33,668 nt of DNA, from assembly GCA_016937995.1 (NCBI GenBank), contig JAFGVM010000020.1:1-33668 (forward strand), in the 5' to 3' direction. Both the position numbers and the translations under genes were made by a program. Below are positions 1 to 8,517 of this stretch, in pieces; position 1 is the first letter of the stretch, and each line of letters starts with the position of its first letter. The notes under the pieces are model-generated. The model did not search any database. It was not told the origin of the DNA and worked only from the letters and a program-made list of their open reading frames with translations. The stretch comes from Candidatus Delongbacteria bacterium. GTDB lineage: Bacteria > UBA4055.

Positions 1-39
1 AAAAGATTCACCGAATTTATGGCAGAACTAACAAGTTAA
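1..39 (+). CDS. possible 3' end of an upstream gene (partial)
   Basis: Frame 1 is open from the window edge to a TAA and would encode a 12-residue tail ending FMAELTS. It is too short to identify. It is plausible as the end of a gene lying to the left because nothing else explains these bases, but an open run this short is also expected by chance. Confidence 0.25.
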   Translation, partial: KRFTEFMAELTS

Positions 40-137
40 ATAGACAGCAGTGCAAAATCAAGAAAATATTTATGTAATAATTGTGAATAGTAAATGAATG
101 TAACATGACTTTAACAGATTTTGCAAAATAATTCCTC

Positions 138-166
138 TTGCCATGTAAGACATATAGAAATATATT
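138..166 (+). promoter_or_regulatory. candidate sigma70-type promoter for the MBL hydrolase gene
   Basis: TTGCCA (138-143) and TATATT (161-166) are separated by exactly 17 bases. A start of transcription near 173 would precede the first ATG of the gene by only about ten bases and the preferred ATG at 226 by about fifty. The rest of 40-225 is AT-rich and non-coding, with no other clear signal. Confidence 0.4.
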
Positions 167-225
167 CTTAAATCCGTTATCATATGGATCTAAACAATGC
201 AATTATTATTAAATTTGGCTCAATT

Positions 226-1176
226 ATGATCATTAAATTCTGGGGAGTACGCGGAAGCATTCCAACACCTTTATTACCAGTTGAATATGAAAATAAGATA
301 CGTGAGATTCTATCTTTAGCTTCTGCAGTTGACATTTCAGATAATAATAAGGTCGAAGCTTTTATCAGTGATCTTCCGTCTTATCTGAAAACCACTTACG
401 GAGGAAATACATCGTGTGTTACTATCAGTAGTGATCAGGTGAGCATTATATTGGATGCAGGATCAGGATTGAGACTTTTGGGTAGTGATATTGAAAACGG
501 AAAATACACAAATATAACAGGGGATGAATACCATATGTTCCTTTCCCATTTGCATTGGGATCATATTAACGGACTTCCTTTCTTTATACCTTTGCACAAA
601 AACAATTCGAAAATAAATTTTTATTCAGCCCATGAAAATTGTGAAGATGTATTATCCGAGCAACAGAAACAGGAATTTTTTCCGGTATCTCTTGAGAGTA
701 GACCGGTTGACATAGAATTTCATCAACTGACAGAAGAAAATGAAATCAAATTGAAAGACCTAAAAATTCAAACAAAAAAATTAGGCCATCCCAACGATTC
801 TTACGCTTTCAAAATAACAGACAGCAATAATAAAAGTATCGTATACTCAACCGATGGTGAATATGATCATACATCAAAAATGGATACTTATATTGCATTT
901 TATAAAGATTCTGAGATACTGATCTTTGACTGGCAATATTCTCCAGAAGACATTGGTACAAAAAAGGGATTCGGTCATTCCTCCTATAAGATAGGAATAG
1001 ATATAGCTGTAAGTTCTCAAGTTAAAAAGATAGCCCTATTCCATCATAATCACGATTATAATGATAAAGTGATCGATCAAAACTTTGAAAATGCAAAAAA
1101 ATATCTTAGGGATAAATACCCTGAAAGTAAACTTGAAATAATTTTAGCTAATGAAAATTCCGACATTAATATTTAA
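226..1176 (+). CDS. MBL-fold metal-dependent hydrolase
   Basis: This is a 316-residue metallo-beta-lactamase-fold protein of the group that opens with the FWGVRGSIPTP strand, typical of RNase Z-like and cyclic-nucleotide phosphodiesterase-like hydrolases. The metal-binding motif HLHWDH (H108, H110, D112, H113) is intact. Later ligands are plausible in the LGHPNDS, STDGEYD and FHHNHDY segments. There is no signal peptide, so it should be cytoplasmic. An upstream ATG at 184 would add 14 residues, but the family begins right at IIKFWGVRGS, so I place the start at 226; neither start has a good ribosome binding site. It lies 35 bases upstream of the dipeptidase gene in the same direction and may be co-transcribed. 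The substrate cannot be told from sequence; the family is clear. Confidence 0.85.
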   Translation: MIIKFWGVRGSIPTPLLPVEYENKIREILSLASAVDISDNNKVEAFISDLPSYLKTTYGGNTSCVTISSDQVSIILDAGSGLRLLGSDIENGKYTNITGDEYHMFLSHLHWDHINGLPFFIPLHKNNSKINFYSAHENCEDVLSEQQKQEFFPVSLESRPVDIEFHQLTEENEIKLKDLKIQTKKLGHPNDSYAFKITDSNNKSIVYSTDGEYDHTSKMDTYIAFYKDSEILIFDWQYSPEDIGTKKGFGHSSYKIGIDIAVSSQVKKIALFHHNHDYNDKVIDQNFENAKKYLRDKYPESKLEIILANENSDINI

Positions 1177-1211
1177 TTGAATATCAATATCCAAACCAGG
1201 GGAGTAAATCA

Positions 1212-2654
1212 ATGATAAATGAACTGGAACCGAAATTACTTTGGAAGCATTTTTTCAATATTTCGCAGATACCTCATCCTTCCAAGAAAGAGGAGAAGCT
1301 TATAGAATATTTATTGAATTTCGCAGTTGAGAATAAACTTGAACATCAGGTGGATGCAGTTGGAAATGTATTAATAAAGAAGAATGCAACAAAAGGAAAA
1401 GAAGATGCACAAACTATAGTGTTGCAATCCCATATAGATATGGTATGTGAAAAAAATGAGGATTCTCACCATGATTTTGATAATGATCCGTTGCAGCTGG
1501 TAATTGAAAATGAATGGGTTACTGCAGTAGGAACAACATTAGGCGCAGATGATGGAATTGGTGTAGCTGCAGCATTGGCTGTATTAGAGGATAATGATAT
1601 CGAGCACGGTAATATTGAATGTCTGTTCACTGTTGATGAAGAGACAGGGTTAAACGGTGCAAATGGATTAAAAACGGATTTTCTGAACGGAACATTATTG
1701 CTGAACCTGGACTCTGAGGAAGAAGGTGCAGTTTATATAGGATGTGCCGGTGGAAAATCAACAATAATTCACAAGCAGATCGAGTTAACAGATCCTCCAA
1801 AAGAAGATTTAGTTTATAGCGTTAAAATAAGCGGATTGCAGGGGGGACATTCCGGTTTGGTTATAAATAAAGGTCTGGGAAATGCAGTAATACTTCTTGC
1901 CAGATTTTTATGGAATCTGAACGCAAAAATAAATATTTCTCTGTTTTCTTTTAATGGTGGGGATAAGCATAATGCCATTCCAAGAGAAGCAAATGCAGTT
2001 ATAAGTTTAAATCAACAGGATGAGCCACTCCTTGAAACAGAAATAAAAAAATATATTGAAGTATTTAGAAATGAATACAGAAAAATTGATGATAAGATCG
2101 AAATTTCAAAAAAAATAATAAAATATGATGGTGGAGCGTTTTGTGAAAAGGATAAAGATACTCTTTTAAATTTAGTGTATTCCTTCCCTGCAGGTGTGAG
2201 CTCCATGAGCAAAGATATTCCGGGTTTAGTTGAAACATCTACCAATTTAGCTTCAGTAACAACTAAAGATAATATAGTTAGAATTCTTACCAGTCAGAGA
2301 AGTTCTGTAGCAAGTTCAATAAAAGATATCTCGGATAGAATTATTTCATACGCTATTCTTGCAGGATATGATTATGAAACAGATGATCCTTATCCTTCCT
2401 GGACTCCGAATCCAGAATCAAAGCTTCTGAATACTGTCAAAAGTGTTTACAAAGAAATGTTCAAAGAGGATATTGAGGTTAAAGCAGTTCATGCTGGACT
2501 TGAATGTGGTATCATCGGGGATAAATATCCAAATATGGATATGGTTTCCTTTGGACCAACAGTTGAAGGAGCACATTCACCTGATGAGAGAGTCAAAATT
2601 TCTTCAGTTGAAAATTTTTGGTTATTGATAAAAGGAATCTTGAAATCAGTATAA
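1212..2654 (+). CDS. pepD: aminoacyl-histidine dipeptidase (Xaa-His dipeptidase, M20 family)
   Basis: The 480-residue product matches PepD-type cytosolic dipeptidases in length and motifs. These are zinc enzymes that hydrolyse Xaa-His and other dipeptides during peptide turnover. Visible M20 landmarks in order are QSHIDMVCEKN (metal His near residue 74), TLGADDGIGVA (bridging Asp near 113), DEETGLNGA (catalytic Glu and metal Glu), LLNLDSEEEG (metal Asp), the lid-domain GGHSG, and the C-terminal GAHSPDERV with the last metal His. All key residues are present. A GGGGAG ribosome binding site lies just upstream of the ATG. It is followed after 23 bases by the ABC transporter ATPase gene, so the two may share a transcript. 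Confidence 0.92.
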   Translation: MINELEPKLLWKHFFNISQIPHPSKKEEKLIEYLLNFAVENKLEHQVDAVGNVLIKKNATKGKEDAQTIVLQSHIDMVCEKNEDSHHDFDNDPLQLVIENEWVTAVGTTLGADDGIGVAAALAVLEDNDIEHGNIECLFTVDEETGLNGANGLKTDFLNGTLLLNLDSEEEGAVYIGCAGGKSTIIHKQIELTDPPKEDLVYSVKISGLQGGHSGLVINKGLGNAVILLARFLWNLNAKINISLFSFNGGDKHNAIPREANAVISLNQQDEPLLETEIKKYIEVFRNEYRKIDDKIEISKKIIKYDGGAFCEKDKDTLLNLVYSFPAGVSSMSKDIPGLVETSTNLASVTTKDNIVRILTSQRSSVASSIKDISDRIISYAILAGYDYETDDPYPSWTPNPESKLLNTVKSVYKEMFKEDIEVKAVHAGLECGIIGDKYPNMDMVSFGPTVEGAHSPDERVKISSVENFWLLIKGILKSV

Positions 2655-2677
2655 CAATAGGTTTTAAGCAGGATTTT

Positions 2678-3586
2678 ATGAATGTAATAGAAGCTAAAGA
2701 TCTTACTAAACATTATAGTGGGAAAGTAAAAGCTCTGGATAAATTTAGTATTGAAGTAGAGAAAGGCAAAGTTTTCAGCCTTCTTGGACCAAACGGTGCC
2801 GGGAAAACAACTTTTATTAAATTAATGCTTTCCATAGTTAAACCAACATCAGGAGCAGCAACGATTCTTGGTTCCAATATAAATGATCCTTTAAGCCGCA
2901 AAAAAATTGGATATCTTTCGGAAAATCATGTTTTTCCGGATTATCTGAATGCTGAGCAAATTCTGTTCTATTACGGAATGATGGCAAATGTTGCAAAAAG
3001 CGACATAAAAAAGCGCATCCCGGTATTACTCAGTAAAGTTAAATTATCGGATAAGAAAAATATAAAAATTAAAAAATTTTCCAAAGGTATGCTGCAGAGG
3101 CTGGGCACAGCACAAGCATTAATTAATGATCCTGAAATAATATTTTTAGATGAACCAACCGACGGGATCGATCCGATCGGTAGAATAGAGATTCGTGAGA
3201 TATTGAATGAATTAAGAAATGAAGGCAAAACAATTTTTATAAATTCTCATTTACTAAGTGAAGTTGAAAGGATCTCTGATGAGATAGCGATACTTAAGGA
3301 TGGGAAATTAATCAAGAGAGGAAAATTAGAGAATTTTATTAATGATACCGGAAGTTACAGGATTAAACTGGTTGGATCAAAAAACGATCTTATTGAAGAA
3401 TATGCCCGAAGTAAAAATATTGAAGTTAATTTCGAGAAAGGATATTATAAGCTTGGAAGCAATGATCTTACACAATTAAATAAATTGATAGATGAGCTCA
3501 GAAGTAATGAAATTATGATTTCAGAAATATCACCCATAAAGGAAACCCTTGAAGATTATTTCATCAAAATAATAGGAGAGAATTAA
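2678..3586 (+). CDS. ABC transporter ATP-binding protein (ABC-2 type exporter)
   Basis: A 302-residue ATPase subunit. Walker A is GPNGAGKT (residues 37-44), the signature is FSKGM within KKFSKGMLQRLG, Walker B is IIFLDEPTDGIDP, and the switch His is in INSHLLSE. The signature differs from canonical LSGGQ in the way usual for ABC-2 (CcmA/NatA-like) ATPases. The C-terminal 80 or so residues form the extra domain often seen in this group. The open frame reaches back to 2618, but the ATG at 2678 begins at the conserved NVIEAKDLTKHY strand and clears the pepD stop, so it is chosen. It abuts the permease gene (stop codon directly followed by its ATG), so the two should form one exporter. The substrate is not evident. 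Confidence 0.92.
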   Translation: MNVIEAKDLTKHYSGKVKALDKFSIEVEKGKVFSLLGPNGAGKTTFIKLMLSIVKPTSGAATILGSNINDPLSRKKIGYLSENHVFPDYLNAEQILFYYGMMANVAKSDIKKRIPVLLSKVKLSDKKNIKIKKFSKGMLQRLGTAQALINDPEIIFLDEPTDGIDPIGRIEIREILNELRNEGKTIFINSHLLSEVERISDEIAILKDGKLIKRGKLENFINDTGSYRIKLVGSKNDLIEEYARSKNIEVNFEKGYYKLGSNDLTQLNKLIDELRSNEIMISEISPIKETLEDYFIKIIGEN

Positions 3587-4417
3587 ATGTTGGGTGTATA
3601 TAGACTTACTCTGAAAGAAACGATCACAAAAAAAATATTTTTAACATTTTTTGTTCTGTCAACAATATTCATAATTTTGATCATTTTTGCATTAAATGTT
3701 AAAGTGGGAGGAGTTGATTCAAAGATATTGCTGGATTTTTTTGGTCAGAATATTAATGGTGACCGGGAGGGTAATTTATTTGATCCGAAAGAGATTTTAG
3801 GATATGTACAGACTGGTATAGCTATTGCGGTTTTTTTTATTTCAATATTCTTTTCCTTATTCGCCACTGCAGGGATCTTTCCAAATTTTTTAAAAAAAGG
3901 GTCGGTGGATCTTATTTTATCAAAACCGATATCCAGAGAAAAAATATTTTTAGAAAGATTCTTTGGCGCGATAACTATAGTGGGAATAAATATATTTTAT
4001 ACCGTGATATTATCTTGGATAGTCCTTTCAATAAAATTTGAAATATGGAATTATAAATTTCTTTTCGCAGGTTTAATAATTTTTATGTTTTTTTGTACTT
4101 TATTCAGTTTGCTTTCTTTGGTATCCATGCTGACAAGAAGTACAGTTATATCTTTACTGATAGTCTATTTTGTCATATTCATACTGTCCCCTATTCTGGC
4201 CGGTGTTCAAAGATTCACGATCATTGAAGGAACGATCTATCAGAGTGTTGTTAAAATTGTCTATCTTGTACTGCCAAAGATATCTGAGACAGTCGTACTG
4301 ATTAAAGATGTAGTAATGTCAGATAATTATTCAATAGCACCGATTCTCAGTTCATTCATAATTGGAATTATAGCTGTTTTAGCAAGCATAGGTATATTTA
4401 AAAGAATGGATTTTTAA
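3587..4417 (+). CDS. ABC-2 type transporter permease
   Basis: A 276-residue integral membrane protein with about six hydrophobic segments: one near the N-terminus (LTFFVLSTIFIILIIFAL), four in the middle third and one at the C-terminus (IIGIIAVLASIGIF). The topology and the charged motif KKGSVDLILSKPISREKIFLERF after the second segment are typical of ABC-2 permeases, in which this loop contacts the ATPase. Its ATG follows immediately on the stop of the ATPase gene, which implies translational coupling and a shared complex. A long periplasmic loop lies between the first two helices (about residues 40-75). The exported substrate is unknown. Confidence 0.88.
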   Translation: MLGVYRLTLKETITKKIFLTFFVLSTIFIILIIFALNVKVGGVDSKILLDFFGQNINGDREGNLFDPKEILGYVQTGIAIAVFFISIFFSLFATAGIFPNFLKKGSVDLILSKPISREKIFLERFFGAITIVGINIFYTVILSWIVLSIKFEIWNYKFLFAGLIIFMFFCTLFSLLSLVSMLTRSTVISLLIVYFVIFILSPILAGVQRFTIIEGTIYQSVVKIVYLVLPKISETVVLIKDVVMSDNYSIAPILSSFIIGIIAVLASIGIFKRMDF

Positions 4418-4425
4418 GTATAAAG

Positions 4426-4629
4426 TCATAAAATTTCAACAAGAACATGTTCGTTGTTGATTATATTTATTTCATCAGCAAAAATTATTGCAGATAAACC
4501 GCTGATATTATTGGTAAATTGATATTCTTTTTGATCAGGTGATTCTCTCACAAAAGTAATTTTACTCTGCGTTGTTCCAATGATCACATCATTGAAGTAG
4601 ATCAATATGTCATTTTTCTCAAGTTGCAT
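4426..4629 (-). CDS. hypothetical protein, 67 residues
   Basis: A short minus-strand frame starting MQLEKNDILIYFNDVIIG. It fills the gap between the permease stop (8 bases away, convergent) and the divergent PilZ gene. The composition is protein-like, with mixed charged and hydrophobic residues and no low-complexity run, and no larger gene overlaps it. No domain is recognised. There is no good ribosome binding site and no signal peptide. It may be a small beta-rich cytoplasmic protein, or a chance frame in AT-rich DNA. Confidence 0.5.
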   Translation of the reverse strand: MQLEKNDILIYFNDVIIGTTQSKITFVRESPDQKEYQFTNNISGLSAIIFADEINIINNEHVLVEIL

Positions 4630-4778
4630 ACTTTTTACAATTCTTTTTTTTAAGCCATAAACTAATTAAAAAACAATTGGATAGCAATAATTTTGTAGAA
4701 TTAAACAATATTTTTTACTTGATTAATAGTAATTGGATAAGTAGCTTATGGTTTTTATCGGAAAATATGGAGAATAGT

Positions 4779-5240
4779 ATGACTGAACAAAGGTTTTTTA
4801 CCAGAGTTGATCTGGACACTATTATTTTATTCGAGTACAACGATAAAAAGTTGAAAGGCAACGTAGTGGATGTTTCAGTATCAGGTGTGTTAATTGATCT
4901 GGATGATGAGATCTCGTTGAATAAAGATACCGAATATACAATTGACCTTTTTATACCGAATTCCACAATTGTTTTGAAAGCTAAAGTCAAAATGATAAGA
5001 CAGCAGGAAAAATTTTACGGGTTGCAGTTTGTGGATCTAGACCTTGGTACAATGTTCCTGATCAATACATTAAGCAGTTTTAAAAAGATCGAAATTGGAA
5101 AGTATTACTCAACTGAGCAGATCGCGGATGTGTTTGAGATGGATAATTTACTTGTCACAAGACATTTTCCTGATGAAAAGATCACAGGGGAGCAATTAAT
5201 TGAATTTATGGACAAAATGTATGAAAGGCTTAACAGCTAA
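4779..5240 (+). CDS. PilZ domain protein (c-di-GMP receptor)
   Basis: The 153-residue product has the two c-di-GMP-binding signatures of PilZ domains: an N-terminal RxxxR (R5 and R9 in QRFFTR) and a D/NxSxxG motif (D31, S33, G36 in DVSVSG). The beta-barrel body runs to about residue 95. A helical tail of about 55 residues follows, without a recognised domain; it could contact a partner protein. The open frame begins at 4677, but the ATG at 4779 has a GGAGA ribosome binding site five bases upstream and puts RxxxR at the usual place near the N-terminus. The gene is convergent with the pilin-like gene, which suggests but does not prove a shared role in surface or motility control. Confidence 0.87.
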   Translation: MTEQRFFTRVDLDTIILFEYNDKKLKGNVVDVSVSGVLIDLDDEISLNKDTEYTIDLFIPNSTIVLKAKVKMIRQQEKFYGLQFVDLDLGTMFLINTLSSFKKIEIGKYYSTEQIADVFEMDNLLVTRHFPDEKITGEQLIEFMDKMYERLNS

Positions 5241-5251
5241 TTTAATTGAAA

Positions 5252-5617
5252 CTAAGAACCAATAGAAGCTTCTCCCATATTTTCCTCGTCAGTAATAAAA
5301 ACTGTAATATTTTTAGCATCGATCACAAATACATCAATTTCAAATTGATCTGGTAGTTTTATACTGTAGGATCCTAATATAGCATTTAGCTGATCCAGAT
5401 CACGGTGTTCTCCGGGAGTAAGTCTCACAAGACCGGGATCACTGTCCTGAATATAAGTTACTACAGAAGTAAGAACTGCAGCAGCTGTATGTTCACATAC
5501 CTGATCAGCTGCTCTTTTCACATAGCCCATCATAGCCGGAACAGCTGTTGCTGATAATATTCCAACAATAACTGAAACTACAAGTACTTCTACAAGTGTA
5601 AATCCTTTAACTTTCAT
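5252..5617 (-). CDS. type IV pilin-like protein (prepilin N-terminal cleavage/methylation motif)
   Basis: A 121-residue protein starting MKVKG followed by FTLVEVLVVSVIVG. This is a class III signal: a short basic leader, cleavage by prepilin peptidase after G5, methylatable F6, and E at mature position 5, then a hydrophobic helix of about 20 residues. The remainder is a small globular domain. Such proteins build type IV pili or the pseudopilus of type II secretion. The ATG at 5617 is preceded by GGAG at proper spacing; a longer frame to 5659 would put 14 extra residues before the leader and is rejected. No pilus assembly genes (pilB, pilC, pilD, pilQ) lie in the window, so it is an orphan here. 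Its stop codon lies 11 bases from that of the PilZ gene. Confidence 0.87.
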   Translation of the reverse strand: MKVKGFTLVEVLVVSVIVGILSATAVPAMMGYVKRAADQVCEHTAAAVLTSVVTYIQDSDPGLVRLTPGEHRDLDQLNAILGSYSIKLPDQFEIDVFVIDAKNITVFITDEENMGEASIGS

Positions 5618-5666
5618 ATATAACTCCGTTTTTGAATTTGTCTGTTGATCACGTAACACTTAATGA

Positions 5667-5695
5667 AAAGTAACAAACTTTTTAAAATCATACAA
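5667..5695 (-). promoter_or_regulatory. candidate promoter for the pilin-like gene
   Basis: Read on the minus strand, TTGTAT (5690-5695) and TACTTT (5667-5672) are 17 bases apart, about 50 bases upstream of the chosen start codon. The -10 is a moderate match only. Confidence 0.35.
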
Positions 5696-5704
5696 GAAAA
5701 AAAC

Positions 5705-5734
5705 TTGACTATTAATAAGTATTTAAACAATATT
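5705..5734 (+). promoter_or_regulatory. candidate promoter for the TPR protein gene
   Basis: TTGACT (5705-5710) and AATATT (5729-5734) are separated by 18 bases and lie 57 bases upstream of the ATG at 5791. The divergent pilin promoter candidate lies next to it. Confidence 0.4.
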
Positions 5735-5790
5735 CTTAATAACAGTTAGCTGGAATACAGGAAAAATGAAAATAATTTAAGAGTGATAAA

Positions 5791-6891
5791 ATGTTATTAA
5801 AACCCTACTCAACATCATGGAAAATTACTTACTTGGAATTTTTAATGCAGTCGTATTTTTTAAAATTACCTGAAATGGGACCAAAGAAGGTCAATATTAA
5901 GGGTATTAACAAGATAAACGAGGCTAACTTAAAGGGTTATAAAAGTATTGAGGAAGATCAGCTGATAAATAGAAACTTCGAAGCAATGAAATTTTCAAAA
6001 ACTCTGATTAATAGTGAATCTGAACATGCGAAAAGACTGTTGCAAAATAGAACTACTGAAGAAGATGATGATAACGAGATAGTGATCCAGAAATACAATA
6101 TGAATGATTATGGAGCTATATTCACTATTGAACTTTTTGATATATTATGGTTATATGAAGTAAAAAATGGAGATTTAACTGAAGATCTTGATATCATCAA
6201 AGATACAATGACATTTGGAGAACACAATAAAGAACTTACTACCTTTGAGGAAGCATTAGAATTTTTTGGAAACTACCTGGAAAATCCAGCCAAGAAAGAA
6301 TTGCTTGAAAAAGCTATTGAAGGATTAAATAAATCACTGGAAGGTTACAAAGAAAACCCGTTTGCTTATTTTTGCTTAGGTTTAATTTATCATAGACCAA
6401 CAGATAATTATGATCTTGTTAAGGCTGAAGAATGTTTCTTGAATGCTGAAAAGCATGCAGTAGATAATGAAAATAAAATATTTGCGGCCTATATTGAATT
6501 TATGCTTGGGTGGATCTATTACATAAGGGGTGACATAGATAAAGCTATAAAAGTTACATTGAAGTCTCTTAGTAAAGATGAGATAATTTTATCCGAAACT
6601 TACTATAATCTGGCAAAATACTATGCGATAAAAAAAGATGCGGTAAATTCCATAAAATATCTGGATATTATCGTAATGAATGCAGATAATTTTTATACTC
6701 TTAAAGCAGACATTGATGATGATTTTGCATCAATAAGAGATGAGTTAGAAAAGTATTTTGTCCATTTGCGTGATGATGCAAGAAAAGCAGTTGATAATGC
6801 TCTAAATGAATATGGGATTAGTCTTAAGGTAAATATAGATGTGAATGATAATGATATAAGCGAGCAATCCAATGATGAGGGTATTGAGTAG
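5791..6891 (+). CDS. TPR-repeat protein, function unknown
   Basis: A 366-residue soluble, acidic protein without signal peptide. The middle to C-terminal part (about residues 160-320) contains helical repeats of TPR type. The clearest are the segments around AIEGLNKSLEGYKENPFAYFCLGLIYH, AAYIEFMLGWIYYIRGDIDKAIKVTLKSL and SETYYNLAKYYAIKKDAVNSIKYLDI, spaced roughly 35-75 residues apart. TPRs act as protein-binding scaffolds. The N-terminal 130 residues match nothing I recognise and include a highly acidic stretch (TEEDDDNEIV). The C-terminus is also acidic. The gene is followed after 42 bases by the 490-residue membrane-protein gene on the same strand, so the two probably form an operon. Function is not assigned. 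Confidence 0.75.
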   Translation: MLLKPYSTSWKITYLEFLMQSYFLKLPEMGPKKVNIKGINKINEANLKGYKSIEEDQLINRNFEAMKFSKTLINSESEHAKRLLQNRTTEEDDDNEIVIQKYNMNDYGAIFTIELFDILWLYEVKNGDLTEDLDIIKDTMTFGEHNKELTTFEEALEFFGNYLENPAKKELLEKAIEGLNKSLEGYKENPFAYFCLGLIYHRPTDNYDLVKAEECFLNAEKHAVDNENKIFAAYIEFMLGWIYYIRGDIDKAIKVTLKSLSKDEIILSETYYNLAKYYAIKKDAVNSIKYLDIIVMNADNFYTLKADIDDDFASIRDELEKYFVHLRDDARKAVDNALNEYGISLKVNIDVNDNDISEQSNDEGIE

Positions 6892-6933
6892 AAAGCTAAT
6901 ACCAGGGAATGTGAAATAACCTAGAAACGATGA

Positions 6934-8406
6934 ATGGATTTTAATAAGGTTTTTAAATTAAATACAGAAAGGTATCATATAAACGATACCGAGTATAGAA
7001 AATTGATTGAGAAATCGTTAAGGAAATTAGCTAAAGTTCTGATGTATGATAGTTTTCTCGGTTATGAATCAAACATACCTCATGTTGAGAATTTTGCGAT
7101 ATTATTAGATCGCCATAGAAAAGATCACGATAAATATTACAAGTCCAATTATGATAAGCTGAAAAGTGTAACAAAGGGTTTTTACTGTGACAAAAAAGGA
7201 TTCACAACACAAATTGAAAAAGATATTTTTGAACTGATCGATCAGGTGAAGAATCTTCTGAAAATTGAAAGTTATTCAGAAAATAACAAATCAAAAGAAA
7301 TATTTCCAAAAATCGATTCAAAATTAGAAGAGTTCATCCGGGAAACACAACTGGTCGATAAAAGGATCAGACGAAGTTATCAGGAAAGTGTAGCCCGGAT
7401 AAGAAATTTGATAGAGATGGATTCATATATTTCTCTGCAATCTGTCGCCAACGAACTTAAAAGGGTTGAAAAACTTAAGAATGATAATAAAATTAAATAC
7501 AATAATGTCTATTTAAGGAATGTAAACAGATATGAGTCTAAGCTTGATGAATTCAACAGGGTAAAATCATTTCTTTTGATCAAAGAAAAAGAGGTTTTAG
7601 ATCTTCAATTCAGTGATATAGAAAAATTACTAAGATCACAAAGTTATGATAAATTTGAAAATGCTTCTGATATACTCGATCTGATAGAAGAAAAATTTGA
7701 CTCCGCTATTTCAGATAAAAAAGAAAGAATTATAAAATATTTACGGACAGAAGTTGAGGGTTATGCAGGTTATATTTGGACAGAAGACCATGAGTCATTA
7801 AAAGTAGGATCTGAAAAATTAATATCTGAAGCACAAAAATCCAAAGATTTCAATGATCTTAACCTGGATAAATTTAAAGTAGATGAAAGAATAAACTTAA
7901 AAAAGAAAGTAATAGATGAGTTCATTAAGAGCCTGATAGATTCTTCAGGCAGCTACAGAAGAGATAAAAAAGCCAGAGTCGCCGGAGTTATCAAACAAGC
8001 TGAAACATTTTATCGCAGGGACATATCTCAAAAAGAATTTTCTGATTTTGTAAAAAAATCTAATAGTATGCTGGCAGGAAGTCAGTCAAATAGTGAAACA
8101 GTAAAAAAATCAGGAAAAAAAATACCAATAAAATGGATCCTGGTGATAGTAATGCTGCTTTTATCTTCTGCATTCTACATTTATGACGCAAATAAAATGA
8201 AAGAATATAACGCAGTTAAAGGTCAGGAATATTTAAGGCACATTTCTAAGATCGCTTATTTTACAAGAAGAGCAGGAGGAGAGTTAAATAAGTTTAAGAT
8301 AAGGAAAAGAATTTACGTTCCCGAAGATGATCTATCCATTCTTGTATTAACTGATTCAACAGTCACTATTGACTACAAAGGAAATATAATAAAAGGCAAT
8401 TTTTAA
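6934..8406 (+). CDS. single-pass membrane protein with coiled-coil-like cytoplasmic part, unknown
   Basis: A 490-residue protein I do not recognise. The first 395 or so residues are strongly charged and mostly helical, rich in Lys, Glu and Asp, with likely coiled-coil segments (around 150-270), and no signal peptide. One hydrophobic segment follows basic residues at about 400-418 (IPIKWILVIVMLLLSSAFYIY). The last 70 or so residues would lie on the other side of the membrane and end in a small beta-rich segment (ILVLTDSTVTIDYKGNIIKG). The predicted topology is therefore a large cytoplasmic domain, one helix and a small periplasmic domain. The ATG at 6934 has only a weak ribosome binding site; another ATG at 6930 is out of frame. 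It probably shares a transcript with the preceding TPR protein. Confidence 0.72.
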   Translation: MDFNKVFKLNTERYHINDTEYRKLIEKSLRKLAKVLMYDSFLGYESNIPHVENFAILLDRHRKDHDKYYKSNYDKLKSVTKGFYCDKKGFTTQIEKDIFELIDQVKNLLKIESYSENNKSKEIFPKIDSKLEEFIRETQLVDKRIRRSYQESVARIRNLIEMDSYISLQSVANELKRVEKLKNDNKIKYNNVYLRNVNRYESKLDEFNRVKSFLLIKEKEVLDLQFSDIEKLLRSQSYDKFENASDILDLIEEKFDSAISDKKERIIKYLRTEVEGYAGYIWTEDHESLKVGSEKLISEAQKSKDFNDLNLDKFKVDERINLKKKVIDEFIKSLIDSSGSYRRDKKARVAGVIKQAETFYRRDISQKEFSDFVKKSNSMLAGSQSNSETVKKSGKKIPIKWILVIVMLLLSSAFYIYDANKMKEYNAVKGQEYLRHISKIAYFTRRAGGELNKFKIRKRIYVPEDDLSILVLTDSTVTIDYKGNIIKGNF

Positions 8407-8469
8407 TTAGCCAGTAAATTTTAATCTCATATACCTGAAAAAAAAATTAAAAAAATATTCAAATATTTC

Positions 8470-8498
8470 TTGACAATCAAAAAAAATAGATTTATCTT
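8470..8498 (+). promoter_or_regulatory. promoter of the tRNA/rpmG/secE cluster
   Basis: A perfect -35 box TTGACA (8470-8475) is followed after 17 bases by TATCTT (8493-8498), which puts the transcript start a few bases ahead of the first tRNA at 8518. This is the best promoter in the window and indicates a consensus-type housekeeping sigma factor. Confidence 0.75.
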
Positions 8499-8517
8499 TG
8501 CAATCCGTTAAACAAAT

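Noticed and set aside
51-125. Nine-base inverted repeat TGCAAAATC (51-59) / GATTTTGCA (117-125) upstream of the MBL hydrolase gene
   Set aside because: The arms are nearly 60 bases apart, AT-rich, and not followed by a T-run; a match this long is not surprising in AT-rich DNA, and no operator symmetry fits the promoter.
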